From positions 1-7,458 of the forward strand of contig JAFSTL010000043.1 in NCBI GenBank assembly GCA_017450545.1: a stretch of 7,458 nt of DNA, given 5' to 3'. Positions 1-5,860 of the stretch are shown here, piece after piece. Positions within the stretch are counted from its first letter, which is position 1; each line of letters begins with the position of its first letter. The DNA comes from Alphaproteobacteria bacterium. GTDB lineage: Bacteria; Pseudomonadota; Alphaproteobacteria; RUG11792. Position numbers and translations under genes: made by a program. Under the pieces are notes generated by a model, which saw nothing but the letters and a program-made list of their open reading frames with translations, was not told the DNA's origin and searched no databases.

Positions 1-914
1 ACGATATTTGTCTTATTCCCTGCTCCATTTAAGGCTCTACGCAATCTATCAGCTTTTTGCATGATACTTCGGCGTAAATTTCCAAGAAAAGGCAACATTG
101 ACCATGCCTTTTGTGTAGCCCCAACACAGAATGGCGAAAGCGCAGTGGAATATATAAAACTTTTGCACTTTTGTATCAGAAAATCTTTGATAAGAGTGGT
201 GCAAGCAACATACGCCCCACTTACCCCAATAGCTTTACTAAAAGTTCCCATTATGATGGTCTTTTCCTTGTTAAAATCAAAATTCGTTGAAAGACCATAG
301 CCATTTTTGCCATAAAGCCCAGTAGCGTGTGCTTCATCGAGATATAACATAGCGTCATATTTAGCCGATAGGTTTACCAACGCTTGAATATCAGCGATAT
401 CTCCGTCCATGCCAAAAACTGTCTCAGAGACAATAAGTATATTTGTGTATTCTTTTGTAACATCCTTTAATATGTCTTCCAAATGCATATAATCCAAATG
501 CCGAAACCGTTTCAATTTCGCTCCACTGGCAAATACGCCGTGATACATGCTTGTATGATTGAGCATATCGAAAATAACCAAAGTATTTTTATCAGTCACG
601 CATTCTAAAACTCCAGAATTCGCTTGGAAACCTGAATTAAATATCAACGCAGATTCAGTTTTTTTATCAATCGCAATCTGCTTTTCAAAATTTTCAAACA
701 AATCTGAATTTCCCGACAATAATCGTGCCCCTGTTGCCCCAGCGCCATACTTTCTCGCTGCCTTTATGCCAGCCTCAATAACTTCAGGATTTTGTGATAA
801 GCCAAGGTAATCATTGCTTGAAAAATCAATATAATCACTTGAATATTTTGGCAATTCACGGTGTGTCAAATTTTCCTTAGACTTTTTGATAACGTTAATA
901 AACTTATTCAGCAT
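1..914 (-). CDS. bioF: 8-amino-7-oxononanoate synthase, 3' end outside the window
   Basis: This PLP-dependent alpha-oxoamine synthase condenses pimeloyl-ACP (or -CoA) with L-alanine to give 8-amino-7-oxononanoate, the first step of biotin ring assembly, in the cytoplasm. I translated 304 residues; the family is usually about 380-400, so the C-terminal domain lies beyond the left edge. Visible motifs are SSNDYLGLS (32-40), GARLLSGN (62-69), LNHTSM with the PLP-stacking His120, YLDEAHATG with Asp193 and His196, and GTFSKAIG with the Schiff-base Lys227. The sister enzymes fit less well. ALA synthase would have DEVHAVG and TRNISG where this has DEAHATG and ARLLSG, and 2-amino-3-ketobutyrate ligase usually begins the core with NNYLGL. 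The start at 914 is set by an AGGAG eight bases upstream. No other bio gene is visible, because the downstream side is outside the window. It diverges from rho. Confidence 0.85.
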   Translation of the reverse strand, partial: MLNKFINVIKKSKENLTHRELPKYSSDYIDFSSNDYLGLSQNPEVIEAGIKAARKYGAGATGARLLSGNSDLFENFEKQIAIDKKTESALIFNSGFQANSGVLECVTDKNTLVIFDMLNHTSMYHGVFASGAKLKRFRHLDYMHLEDILKDVTKEYTNILIVSETVFGMDGDIADIQALVNLSAKYDAMLYLDEAHATGLYGKNGYGLSTNFDFNKEKTIIMGTFSKAIGVSGAYVACTTLIKDFLIQKCKSFIYSTALSPFCVGATQKAWSMLPFLGNLRRSIMQKADRLRRALNGAGNKTNI

Positions 915-922
915 ATTCAAAA

Positions 923-929
923 CTCCTCT
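923..929 (-). promoter_or_regulatory. Ribosome binding site of bioF
   Basis: On the minus strand AGAGGAG lies eight bases before the ATG at 914-912. It is the clearest Shine-Dalgarno match in the left part of the window and fixes the bioF start. Confidence 0.75.
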
Positions 930-939
930 CATGCACTCC

Positions 940-968
940 ATTATAGAATCTTTATGCTCTGGTCTGAA
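940..968 (-). promoter_or_regulatory. Predicted sigma-70 promoter of bioF
   Basis: Read on the minus strand, TTCAGA (968-963, 4 of 6 consensus) and a perfect TATAAT (945-940) are separated by exactly 17 bases. Transcription would start near 933, leaving a leader of about 19 bases that contains the ribosome binding site. No operator dyad resembling a BirA or BioR site was recognised beside it. Confidence 0.6.
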
Positions 969-999
969 ATGAGAGATTTCAGAAAAATCTCAAAAAAGT

Positions 1000-1028
1000 T
1001 TGATCTTTTCGCAAATTGGTGCTACAGT
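1000..1028 (+). promoter_or_regulatory. Predicted sigma-70 promoter of rho
   Basis: TTGATC (1000-1005) and TACAGT (1023-1028) each match 4 of 6 consensus positions and are 17 bases apart. Transcription would start near 1035, giving a leader of about 92 bases before the rho start. It points away from the bioF promoter, whose -35 ends 31 bases upstream. Confidence 0.45.
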
Positions 1029-1038
1029 AAAGACATAC

Positions 1039-1068
1039 AGCTGATATGCAGCTAGTGTCTGCATTTTT
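1039..1068 (+). promoter_or_regulatory. Two competing small hairpins in the rho leader
   Basis: AGCTG (1039-1043) can pair with CAGCT (1049-1053). Alternatively ATGCAG (1046-1051) can pair with CTGCAT (1059-1064), which is followed at once by a run of five T (1064-1068). The two stems share bases 1046-1053, so they cannot form together. The second has the outline of a weak intrinsic terminator inside the predicted rho leader. The stems are short (5 and 6 bp), so attenuation is only a possibility. E. coli rho is known to autoregulate by termination in its leader, but through Rho-dependent termination. Confidence 0.3.
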
Positions 1069-1126
1069 CAAGTAACATTCTCGAGATGTGTAGCGTTGTT
1101 TTTTTAACAGTTGAGAAAGTGAGAAT

Positions 1127-2389
1127 ATGAATCTACAAGAATTAAAATCAAAATCATTAGCAAATCTGTTAGAGTATGCTATTGAGCATAACATTGAAAA
1201 TCCACACCTGATGGTGCGGCAAGAATTGATTTTAGCAATACAAAAGAAGATTTCCGAATCGAATATACCTATCTTTAGCACAGGGGTTATTGAGGTTATT
1301 CAAGATGGTTTTGGCTACCTGCGTTCCATGGAATCGAATTACCTGCCAGGCTCCGATGATGTTTATGTCGCGCCTTCGTTTGTTAAGAAGTTTGGATTGA
1401 AAACTGGAGATACTATTGAATGTCAAATAAAGGCGCCAGGAGATAATGAGAGATATCCCTCGGTGTTGAGTATACAGAAGGTTAATTTTGAAGATGCCGA
1501 AAACGTGAAGAGGCGCACGAATTTCGATAACTTAACTCCTCTTTATCCAGATGAAATGTTACGTTTAGAGTTGGATCGTCCAGGAAATGACAGTAATTTA
1601 ACGCAACGTGTCATAGACCTTGTTTCTCCTATTGGAAAAGGGCAAAGAGCGCTTATAGTCGCCCCGCCTCGAACTGGCAAAACCGTGATGTTGCAAACTA
1701 TAGCAAAATCAATAACCGAACGGTTTGGTGATGTGTATCTGATAGTGCTTCTGGTCGATGAACGTCCGGAAGAAGTGACCGACATGCAACGTTCCGTTCA
1801 TGGAGAAGTCGTGAGTTCAACGTTTGATGAACCAGCATCACGACATGTTAAGGTCACTGAAATGGTTATAGAAAAAGCCAAGAGACTTGTGGAACACAAG
1901 CGCGATGTGGTTATTTTGCTGGATTCCATAACTCGGTTAGCACGAGCATACAACACAGTCGTGCCGACATCAGGAAAAATTCTTACGGGAGGTGTTGATT
2001 CTAATGCGTTGCAAAAGCCGAAAAGATTCTTTGGAGCTGCAAGGAACATTGAAGAAGGTGGATCGCTCACCATCATTGCGACAGCGCTGGTCGAAACCGG
2101 CTCGCGAATGGATGATGTTATATTCGAGGAGTTTAAAGGAACCGGAAACGCAGAGGTTGTCTTGGATAGGAAACTGTCTGATAAACGAGTATTCCCTGCT
2201 ATAGATATAAATAGATCAGGCACACGCAAAGAAGAATTGCTTGTCAAGGATAAGAATAAGTTATCTAAAATGTGGGTTTTGCGCCGAATACTTAACCCAA
2301 TGGGGACGATAGAAGCTATGGAATTTTTGCTTGACAAATTAAAATACTCGAAAACGAACGAAGATTTCTTCGATTCAATGAACTCATAG
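1127..2389 (+). CDS. rho: Transcription termination factor Rho
   Basis: Rho is the hexameric RNA-dependent ATPase and helicase that ends transcription at Rho-dependent terminators. The protein is 420 residues, about the same as E. coli Rho, and looks intact. The N-terminal Rho domain (about 1-45) is followed by a cold-shock-like RNA-binding domain with GFGYLRS (61-67) and VYVAPS (79-84). The ATPase core has P-loop APPRTGKT (179-186), the catalytic-Glu region DERPEEVTDM (211-220), Walker B VILLD (262-266), the Q-loop region starting LTGGVDSNALQ (286-296), and RSGTRKEEL (363-371) with the arginine finger Arg367. P-loop Arg182-Thr183, in place of the Lys-Ala of E. coli, is the form I associate with alphaproteobacteria. 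The ATG is preceded only by a weak GTGAG three bases upstream, but the N-terminus matches the family. A long open frame on the opposite strand (1798-2337) is a shadow. Confidence 0.97.
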   Translation: MNLQELKSKSLANLLEYAIEHNIENPHLMVRQELILAIQKKISESNIPIFSTGVIEVIQDGFGYLRSMESNYLPGSDDVYVAPSFVKKFGLKTGDTIECQIKAPGDNERYPSVLSIQKVNFEDAENVKRRTNFDNLTPLYPDEMLRLELDRPGNDSNLTQRVIDLVSPIGKGQRALIVAPPRTGKTVMLQTIAKSITERFGDVYLIVLLVDERPEEVTDMQRSVHGEVVSSTFDEPASRHVKVTEMVIEKAKRLVEHKRDVVILLDSITRLARAYNTVVPTSGKILTGGVDSNALQKPKRFFGAARNIEEGGSLTIIATALVETGSRMDDVIFEEFKGTGNAEVVLDRKLSDKRVFPAIDINRSGTRKEELLVKDKNKLSKMWVLRRILNPMGTIEAMEFLLDKLKYSKTNEDFFDSMNS

Positions 2390-2396
2390 CATTTCT

Positions 2397-2431
2397 AAAG
2401 CAAATGAGGCAGTCGTTGTCTCTTTCGCTTT
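2397..2431. terminator. Bidirectional terminator-like hairpin between rho and the prenyltransferase gene
   Basis: AAAGCAAATGAG (2397-2408) pairs with CTCTTTCGCTTT (2420-2431), a 12-position stem with two mismatches and an 11-base loop. It begins eight bases after the rho stop and ends three bases before the stop of the opposing gene, where a shared terminator would be expected. The U-tract is poor on both sides (TTTATTC in one direction, TTTAGAAAT in the other), so it could instead be a 3'-end stabilising stem. Confidence 0.45.
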
Positions 2432-2433
2432 AT

Positions 2434-3348
2434 TCAATGTATTAAAAGCGATGCAATTGTTAGTATACAAAATAACACTTGCATTATGCCGAAAATGTTG
2501 ATGAATTTGTGAGAATTAATTTTATAAATTATCGAAAGAATCAGAAAATAGCTTAATAATGTGATATATGCTGTTTTTGGCAATATATTACAATAAATCA
2601 GTATCGGAACGAACAAATACGCCAGGTGAGTTATAATAAAGAGCAATGAATACGCAAACTTTAAGCCGAATTTTGTAACTAGCGTTGTTGTTTTTCCTAG
2701 TTCAAACTCATAGTCCCTTATATTATTCGCAAGGACAACATTAGTAGTGAGTAATCCAAAAGGAAGTGAAAATACAACATCCTTAAAATGTAATGTGTGA
2801 GTTAACGATAGAATACAGGAGAAAATAATTAAAAAGCCATAAACAATAAAAACACAAATCTCTCCATATGCCTTATATTTAAGCCCTAACGGTTGTTCGC
2901 TATAAAAAAAAGCGATGCTTGCCCCCAATAACCCTGGGAATAATAAGCTGAAAGGCTTTAGTAAAAGCGCAATAATTCCCGAAATTGTTGCTATACCAAA
3001 TGCAACTATTCCGATATTCAAGACGTTTTTTTGTGGAACAATTCCAGAAACTAGCCGATACTTTGTGTCGGAAGAATGAACATCATCTATTCCTTTTTGA
3101 CAATCTCTATATTCTGAAATAGTATTAACAGATAGATTGAAACACAAAATAGAAATAGAAACGAATATGAATGATATTCTTTCAATTATATTGTAATGAT
3201 ACTGAGCATAAACGTATGCACATGAAATCAACAAAGCCGGCATAAACAATACCTGAGCACGGGCAACTTTAGAATACAGAATAAAAACCCGAAGCCATTT
3301 GTGTATTGTTTTTATGCTCAATTCTTTCGAGATTTTCGGTAAAGGCAT
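2434..3348 (-). CDS. MenA-like UbiA-family prenyltransferase
   Basis: This integral-membrane protein of 304 residues belongs to the UbiA superfamily, which joins polyprenyl diphosphates to aromatic acceptors at the inner membrane. Hydrophobic segments are spread along nearly the whole chain. MenA-like landmarks are N75..SEYRDCQKGIDD (first Mg-binding loop, about 75-89), YSEQPLGLKYKAYGE (149-163), and NNIRDYEFELGKTTTL (208-223, second loop). The NNIRD...GK.TL pattern points to 1,4-dihydroxy-2-naphthoate prenyltransferase rather than UbiA, heme O synthase or chlorophyll synthase types. Both acidic loops depart from the usual form: the common Asn-Asp of loop one is Ser-Glu (78-79), and loop two has Glu214 and Glu216 where Asp is common. 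Substrate is therefore uncertain. No clear ribosome binding site precedes the ATG, and the other nearby ATG is out of frame. It stands alone, diverging from the LD-carboxypeptidase gene. Confidence 0.8.
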   Translation of the reverse strand: MPLPKISKELSIKTIHKWLRVFILYSKVARAQVLFMPALLISCAYVYAQYHYNIIERISFIFVSISILCFNLSVNTISEYRDCQKGIDDVHSSDTKYRLVSGIVPQKNVLNIGIVAFGIATISGIIALLLKPFSLLFPGLLGASIAFFYSEQPLGLKYKAYGEICVFIVYGFLIIFSCILSLTHTLHFKDVVFSLPFGLLTTNVVLANNIRDYEFELGKTTTLVTKFGLKFAYSLLFIITHLAYLFVPILIYCNILPKTAYITLLSYFLILSIIYKINSHKFINIFGIMQVLFCILTIASLLIH

Positions 3349-3378
3349 TTGAACTGCAAGCCCATTCGTTTGCTGTTG

Positions 3379-3387
3379 TGATAAAAT
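3379..3387 (+). promoter_or_regulatory. Possible extended -10 for the LD-carboxypeptidase gene
   Basis: TG-A-TAAAAT (3379-3387) fits an extended -10 element (hexamer TAAAAT, 5 of 6). No -35 is seen at the right distance. Transcription would start near 3394, 24 bases before the ATG. The hexamer shares three bases with the -10 of the opposing promoter, so polymerase could probably not bind both at once. Confidence 0.35.
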
Positions 3388-3413
3388 ATACCCGAGTTGT
3401 GTTGATTTTTCAA
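3385..3413 (-). promoter_or_regulatory. Predicted sigma-70 promoter of the prenyltransferase gene
   Basis: On the minus strand TTGAAA (3413-3408, 5 of 6) and TATATT (3390-3385, 5 of 6) are 17 bases apart. This is among the best hexamer-and-spacing matches in the window. Transcription would start near 3378, leaving a leader of about 30 bases. It overlaps the candidate promoter of the divergent gene. Confidence 0.6.
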
Positions 3414-3417
3414 ATGT

Positions 3418-4335
3418 ATGTATCGCAAAATTTATCTTGCTTTATCTGTCCTTATATCGGAAGTCTTTGCTTATGATTTCACAGGTCTTGATATAGATGT
3501 AATCTCTCCATCAAGCGGCGTATCCGGAAAGATTGCTCAAAAAATCGAAAAATTGCTTGGACGAAAAGTCGATGCGCCGACAGGCGATTCTGATGCGCAA
3601 ATTTTCGCTGACGGAAATGCAAAGTTTTTGAAATTAGATAAATCACTACGCTCAAAACACAAGATTTTATGGGCAATTCGTGGAGGGTATGGCATGGATA
3701 AGATTATGCCCCTTATTATGAAATTGAATTATTCTAACATAACAAAAAAAGTTATCATAGGTTACAGTGATATAACACCGCTTATGATATATTTTTCGCA
3801 AAAATACGGCTGGATAGCAATCAATGCTCCGATGCTAAAAGATTTTGTTGTGGGGGACAAATCTAAGTCGTCATACCAAAGCGTCCTAAATTTTCTGAGA
3901 AACGCCCAAAGTTCATTAAAGATTTCAGATTTACATCCGATAAATGTCGCGGCAAAATCCAAAAATCCTGTTATTGGGAAAATAACTGGAGGAAATATAA
4001 CTTGTATTATTTCCACAATAGGAACTGCTTGGCAAATCGATATGAAAGAAAAAATTGTTTTTCTGGAAGATACGAATGTTAGCGGTTTTCGTTTGGATCG
4101 CCTGCTAACCCATATGAAAAACGCAAGACTTTTTAATCGGGCACAGGCGATTGTGTTTGGCGATTTCGGCACGGATGTCTCGAAAATTTTGAGCAAATTC
4201 GCCTCAAAGTTAAGCATCCCTGTGTTCAAAAGCACTAGTTTTGGACATGGACGAACGAATTTGCCATTTGTTTATAATTACATAGGAACTATAAAAACGA
4301 CATTAGGAAAGACTGAAATTGTTATGAGCAATTAG
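3418..4335 (+). CDS. Exported S66-family LD-carboxypeptidase (LdcA-like)
   Basis: Peptidase family S66 removes the terminal D-alanine from murein tetrapeptides, an L,D bond, during peptidoglycan recycling or remodelling. The protein has 305 residues, normal for the family. The catalytic triad is in place: nucleophile Ser117 in IIGYSDIT (113-120), Glu217 in VFLEDT (214-219), and His277 in FGHGRTNLP (275-283). Other landmarks are SPSSG (30-34), WAIRGGYG (85-92) and the GGNIT turn (190-194). The oddity is the N-terminus. Residues 1-18 (MYRKIYLALS then VLISEVFA) read as a signal peptide with likely cleavage after Ala18, and the catalytic fold starts only near residue 24. E. coli LdcA is cytoplasmic, so this version would act in the periplasm. 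No later start would remove the leader without cutting the domain. There is no clear Shine-Dalgarno. It converges on the permease gene with only 19 bases between stops. Confidence 0.88.
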   Translation: MYRKIYLALSVLISEVFAYDFTGLDIDVISPSSGVSGKIAQKIEKLLGRKVDAPTGDSDAQIFADGNAKFLKLDKSLRSKHKILWAIRGGYGMDKIMPLIMKLNYSNITKKVIIGYSDITPLMIYFSQKYGWIAINAPMLKDFVVGDKSKSSYQSVLNFLRNAQSSLKISDLHPINVAAKSKNPVIGKITGGNITCIISTIGTAWQIDMKEKIVFLEDTNVSGFRLDRLLTHMKNARLFNRAQAIVFGDFGTDVSKILSKFASKLSIPVFKSTSFGHGRTNLPFVYNYIGTIKTTLGKTEIVMSN

Positions 4336-4354
4336 CAGCATTTTGGGACAAAAC

Positions 4355-5524
4355 TCAATTCCATAACAACTCCAAAATTCCTGCGCCAAATATCGCACCC
4401 CCCACAATCGTGAGTATTATTAAGCCAATACTCCTTGTTTTATCTATTTTCAGATTTGCAAACCTCTTTTCCATTTTGACATACAAGAATACTGGCAAAA
4501 ATATTGCCAAAACGACAAGTATCATCCCAGAAAGCCCAAGGATTTTTATAAATGCGTTAGGAACAAAAATAGCAACTAAAGCAGAAGGTATCACAGAAAT
4601 GACCGCTGATTGTGCTTTGGTTAACTTTTGGCTCCAGTCATCAAAAACGGCAATTCCAACACCTATGATTGAGGTTAACAACGCCAGCAGGGATATTATC
4701 CAAAACATTCCGCGTAAATATTGCATATCAGCAACGTGCGTTAAACACGAAATCATTTCGGAGATATCAACACTTTCGGAAACCATCCTTGCAAAAAACG
4801 TCGGATTATTGTTATATATGATTAAAATTGTGCTACAAATCCAAAGAATATAGACGATTGCTGGAATTATACTGCCAAATAAGCAGGCTTTTTTGATTAT
4901 CTTGCGGTCGTTATTGACAAATTTTGTGAGCGAATGAAGCGAGCCTTGAAATCCAAATGATGTAAAAATTATTGGAAGTGCCGTCGCAAATGAACCTAAA
5001 GTTATATTTTTCCCATTTGGAACTGACAAAGTGTCGATACCAGATTTTATCAATAACCCCAACGTCACGGCAACGAACGCTGAAATCAAAAAAACAAACA
5101 AAGTTTTGTTGATCTTACTAATTAAACTGTTCGAAAAAAACAACAAAAGCATAATAATTCCCGAGATTGATACAATTAAAATTGAGATATTTACATCTAT
5201 AAATACCCTAATTAATGATGCCAAACCGTGCAGATATGCCGCGATGAGAGAGTATGACAACAATTTTAGCGAAACATTGCCGATTTGTGATGCTATTTTC
5301 CCACTAAAGTGTAATCCAACGTCTTTTATCGCATAGCTAGAATAAGAATAAATATTTAACTCTGTGCGTATTATTGACGAATAGTACGCAACCCAAATAA
5401 ATGCGCACATCATAACACAACTGAACACAATGCCGTACCTTGCAAGAACCAACGGTAACGACAACATTCCGGAGCCAATGGCTGTCCCGGCTAAAAGAGC
5501 AATAGCACTTAACTGCTTTTTCAT
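4355..5524 (-). CDS. Aromatic amino acid permease, TyrP/Mtr (HAAAP) family
   Basis: This inner-membrane proton symporter for tyrosine or tryptophan has 389 residues (E. coli TyrP has 403). Hydrophobic segments are distributed over the whole chain, consistent with the family's 11 helices. Family landmarks are GTAIGSGMLSLP (13-24) in the first helix, FTSFGFQGSLHSL (187-199), and TSIIGVGIAVFDDW (284-297). Which aromatic amino acid it carries cannot be read from these motifs. The frame stays open upstream to a TTG at 5611, but that would add 29 residues without helix-one homology. I chose the ATG at 5524, which begins MKKQ, places the family motif at the usual distance, and has GGGGTG four bases upstream. 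An importer of this sort fits an organism that takes amino acids from a host, but that is inference. A + strand open frame inside it (4410-4853) is a shadow. Confidence 0.88.
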   Translation of the reverse strand: MKKQLSAIALLAGTAIGSGMLSLPLVLARYGIVFSCVMMCAFIWVAYYSSIIRTELNIYSYSSYAIKDVGLHFSGKIASQIGNVSLKLLSYSLIAAYLHGLASLIRVFIDVNISILIVSISGIIMLLLFFSNSLISKINKTLFVFLISAFVAVTLGLLIKSGIDTLSVPNGKNITLGSFATALPIIFTSFGFQGSLHSLTKFVNNDRKIIKKACLFGSIIPAIVYILWICSTILIIYNNNPTFFARMVSESVDISEMISCLTHVADMQYLRGMFWIISLLALLTSIIGVGIAVFDDWSQKLTKAQSAVISVIPSALVAIFVPNAFIKILGLSGMILVVLAIFLPVFLYVKMEKRFANLKIDKTRSIGLIILTIVGGAIFGAGILELLWN

Positions 5525-5664
5525 AAAACACCCCACAAAAACTGATGAAAACCACCCAGCACCATTTTTTATGGGACAAAATTCCACAAATATGATGCCA
5601 GAACTATACAAAATCCGTATAATAATAGCTATCCATGCGTAACTTAATTCAATACATCAATCAC
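5525..5664 (-). other. Predicted 140-base untranslated leader of the permease gene
   Basis: If transcription starts near 5664, the permease mRNA has an unusually long leader for this window (the bioF and prenyltransferase leaders are about 19 and 30 bases). It contains only weak pairing, such as CCAT/ATGG around an A-rich loop near 5560-5575, and no run of aromatic codons in a ribosome-bound short frame. No known riboswitch pattern was recognised. Together with the sites at 5671-5854 it makes up the 336-base stretch without a gene between the permease and surface protein genes. Confidence 0.3.
5529..5534 (-). promoter_or_regulatory. Ribosome binding site of the permease gene
   Basis: GGGGTG on the minus strand, four bases before the ATG at 5524. 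It is an imperfect but G-rich match that favours this start over the unsupported TTG 87 bases upstream. Confidence 0.5.
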
Positions 5665-5670
5665 TCCTGC

Positions 5671-5699
5671 AGTATATCACGTATGGCAAAAAAATGCAA
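5671..5699 (-). promoter_or_regulatory. Predicted extended -10 promoter of the permease gene
   Basis: On the minus strand TTGCAT (5699-5694, 3 of 6) and TATACT (5676-5671, 5 of 6) are 17 bases apart, and TG-A directly precedes the -10 (5679-5677), forming an extended -10. The predicted start is near 5664. A second, weaker candidate lies nearer the gene (TTGAAT at 5652-5647 and TATTAT at 5627-5622), but its spacing is 19. Confidence 0.5.
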
Positions 5700-5731
5700 A
5701 TCAAACCTCTTTGGAACACTTTGTGTGTCAC

Positions 5732-5766
5732 ATATTTCTGAACTTGAACAAAGGTTCAAGAAATAT
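5732..5766. promoter_or_regulatory. Strong dyad between two divergent promoters, possible operator
   Basis: CTTGAAC (5743-5749) and GTTCAAG (5754-5760) form a perfect 7 bp inverted repeat around AAAG. The outer bases ATATTTCT (5732-5739) extend pairing with AAATAT (5761-5766) if GAACT (5740-5744) is looped out, giving 13 pairs in all. The dyad lies upstream of both predicted promoters, so it should not be transcribed from either. That argues against a terminator and for a protein-binding site. The right arm overlaps the UP-like element of the surface protein promoter, so a bound protein could affect that gene most directly. The core GAAC-N4-GTTC resembles the Gram-positive LexA box, but not the direct-repeat box known in alphaproteobacteria. 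Confidence 0.45.
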
Positions 5767-5813
5767 TTTTGTAAAAAAAAATGCTTTCGTTAAGCGAAAA
5801 TGTATGGTACTAT
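5761..5813 (+). promoter_or_regulatory. Predicted UP-element plus extended -10 promoter of the surface protein gene
   Basis: An extended -10, TG-G-TACTAT (5805-5813), is preceded at 17 bases by only a poor -35 (TTTCGT, 5785-5790). Upstream lies AAATATTTTTG (5761-5771), then a run of nine A (5773-5781). This follows the order of the E. coli UP-element consensus (AAA, then mixed A/T and T-rich, then AAA) within about two bases of the expected distance from a start near 5820. An UP element and an extended -10 commonly offset a weak -35, so this could be a strong promoter. A small stem TTTCG/CGAAA (5785-5797) overlaps the -35. Confidence 0.5.
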
Positions 5814-5849
5814 GAAAGTAGGAATAATATTTGAAGACGTGTTGTTTAT

Positions 5850-5854
5850 AGGAG
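5850..5854 (+). promoter_or_regulatory. Ribosome binding site of the surface protein gene
   Basis: AGGAG six bases before the ATG at 5861, well placed. It fixes the start of the long right-hand gene. Confidence 0.8.
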
Positions 5855-5860
5855 ACAAGC

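Noticed and set aside
61..810. Plus-strand open frames (61-300 and 559-810) opposite bioF
   Set aside because: The minus-strand frame shows continuous alpha-oxoamine synthase homology with all active-site residues, so these are shadows.
1..914. Reading the left gene as hemA (5-aminolevulinate synthase)
   Set aside because: HemA is common in alphaproteobacteria, but its DEVHAVG and TRNISG signatures are replaced by DEAHATG and ARLLSG, the BioF-like forms.
1798..2337. Open frame of 179 codons on the minus strand inside rho
   Set aside because: It lies entirely opposite the conserved Rho ATPase core, has no recognisable protein features, and is a coding-strand shadow.
4341..4353. TTTTG/CAAAA inverted repeat between the LD-carboxypeptidase and permease stops
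   Set aside because: Five mostly A-T pairs around a three-base loop are too weak to call a terminator.
4410..4853. Plus-strand open frame inside the permease gene
   Set aside because: It is opposite a well-supported membrane protein gene and has no start signals or family motifs.
5525..5611. Extension of the permease N-terminus to a TTG start, adding 29 residues
   Set aside because: The TTG has no ribosome binding site, the added residues have no family character, and the ATG at 5524 has a G-rich site and the correct distance to the first-helix motif.
5649..5668. Minus-strand two-codon frame Met-Tyr-stop with an AGGAG six bases upstream, ahead of a tyrosine-type permease
   Set aside because: The idea of a tyrosine-sensing minigene is attractive. 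However, the predicted transcription start (about 5664) falls on the AGGAG itself, so the site would be missing from the RNA, and one Tyr codon is weak evidence.
5732..5771. Intrinsic terminator formed by the dyad followed by TTTTG
   Set aside because: The stem and T run look like a terminator, but no gene reads into it: the genes on both sides diverge from this region.
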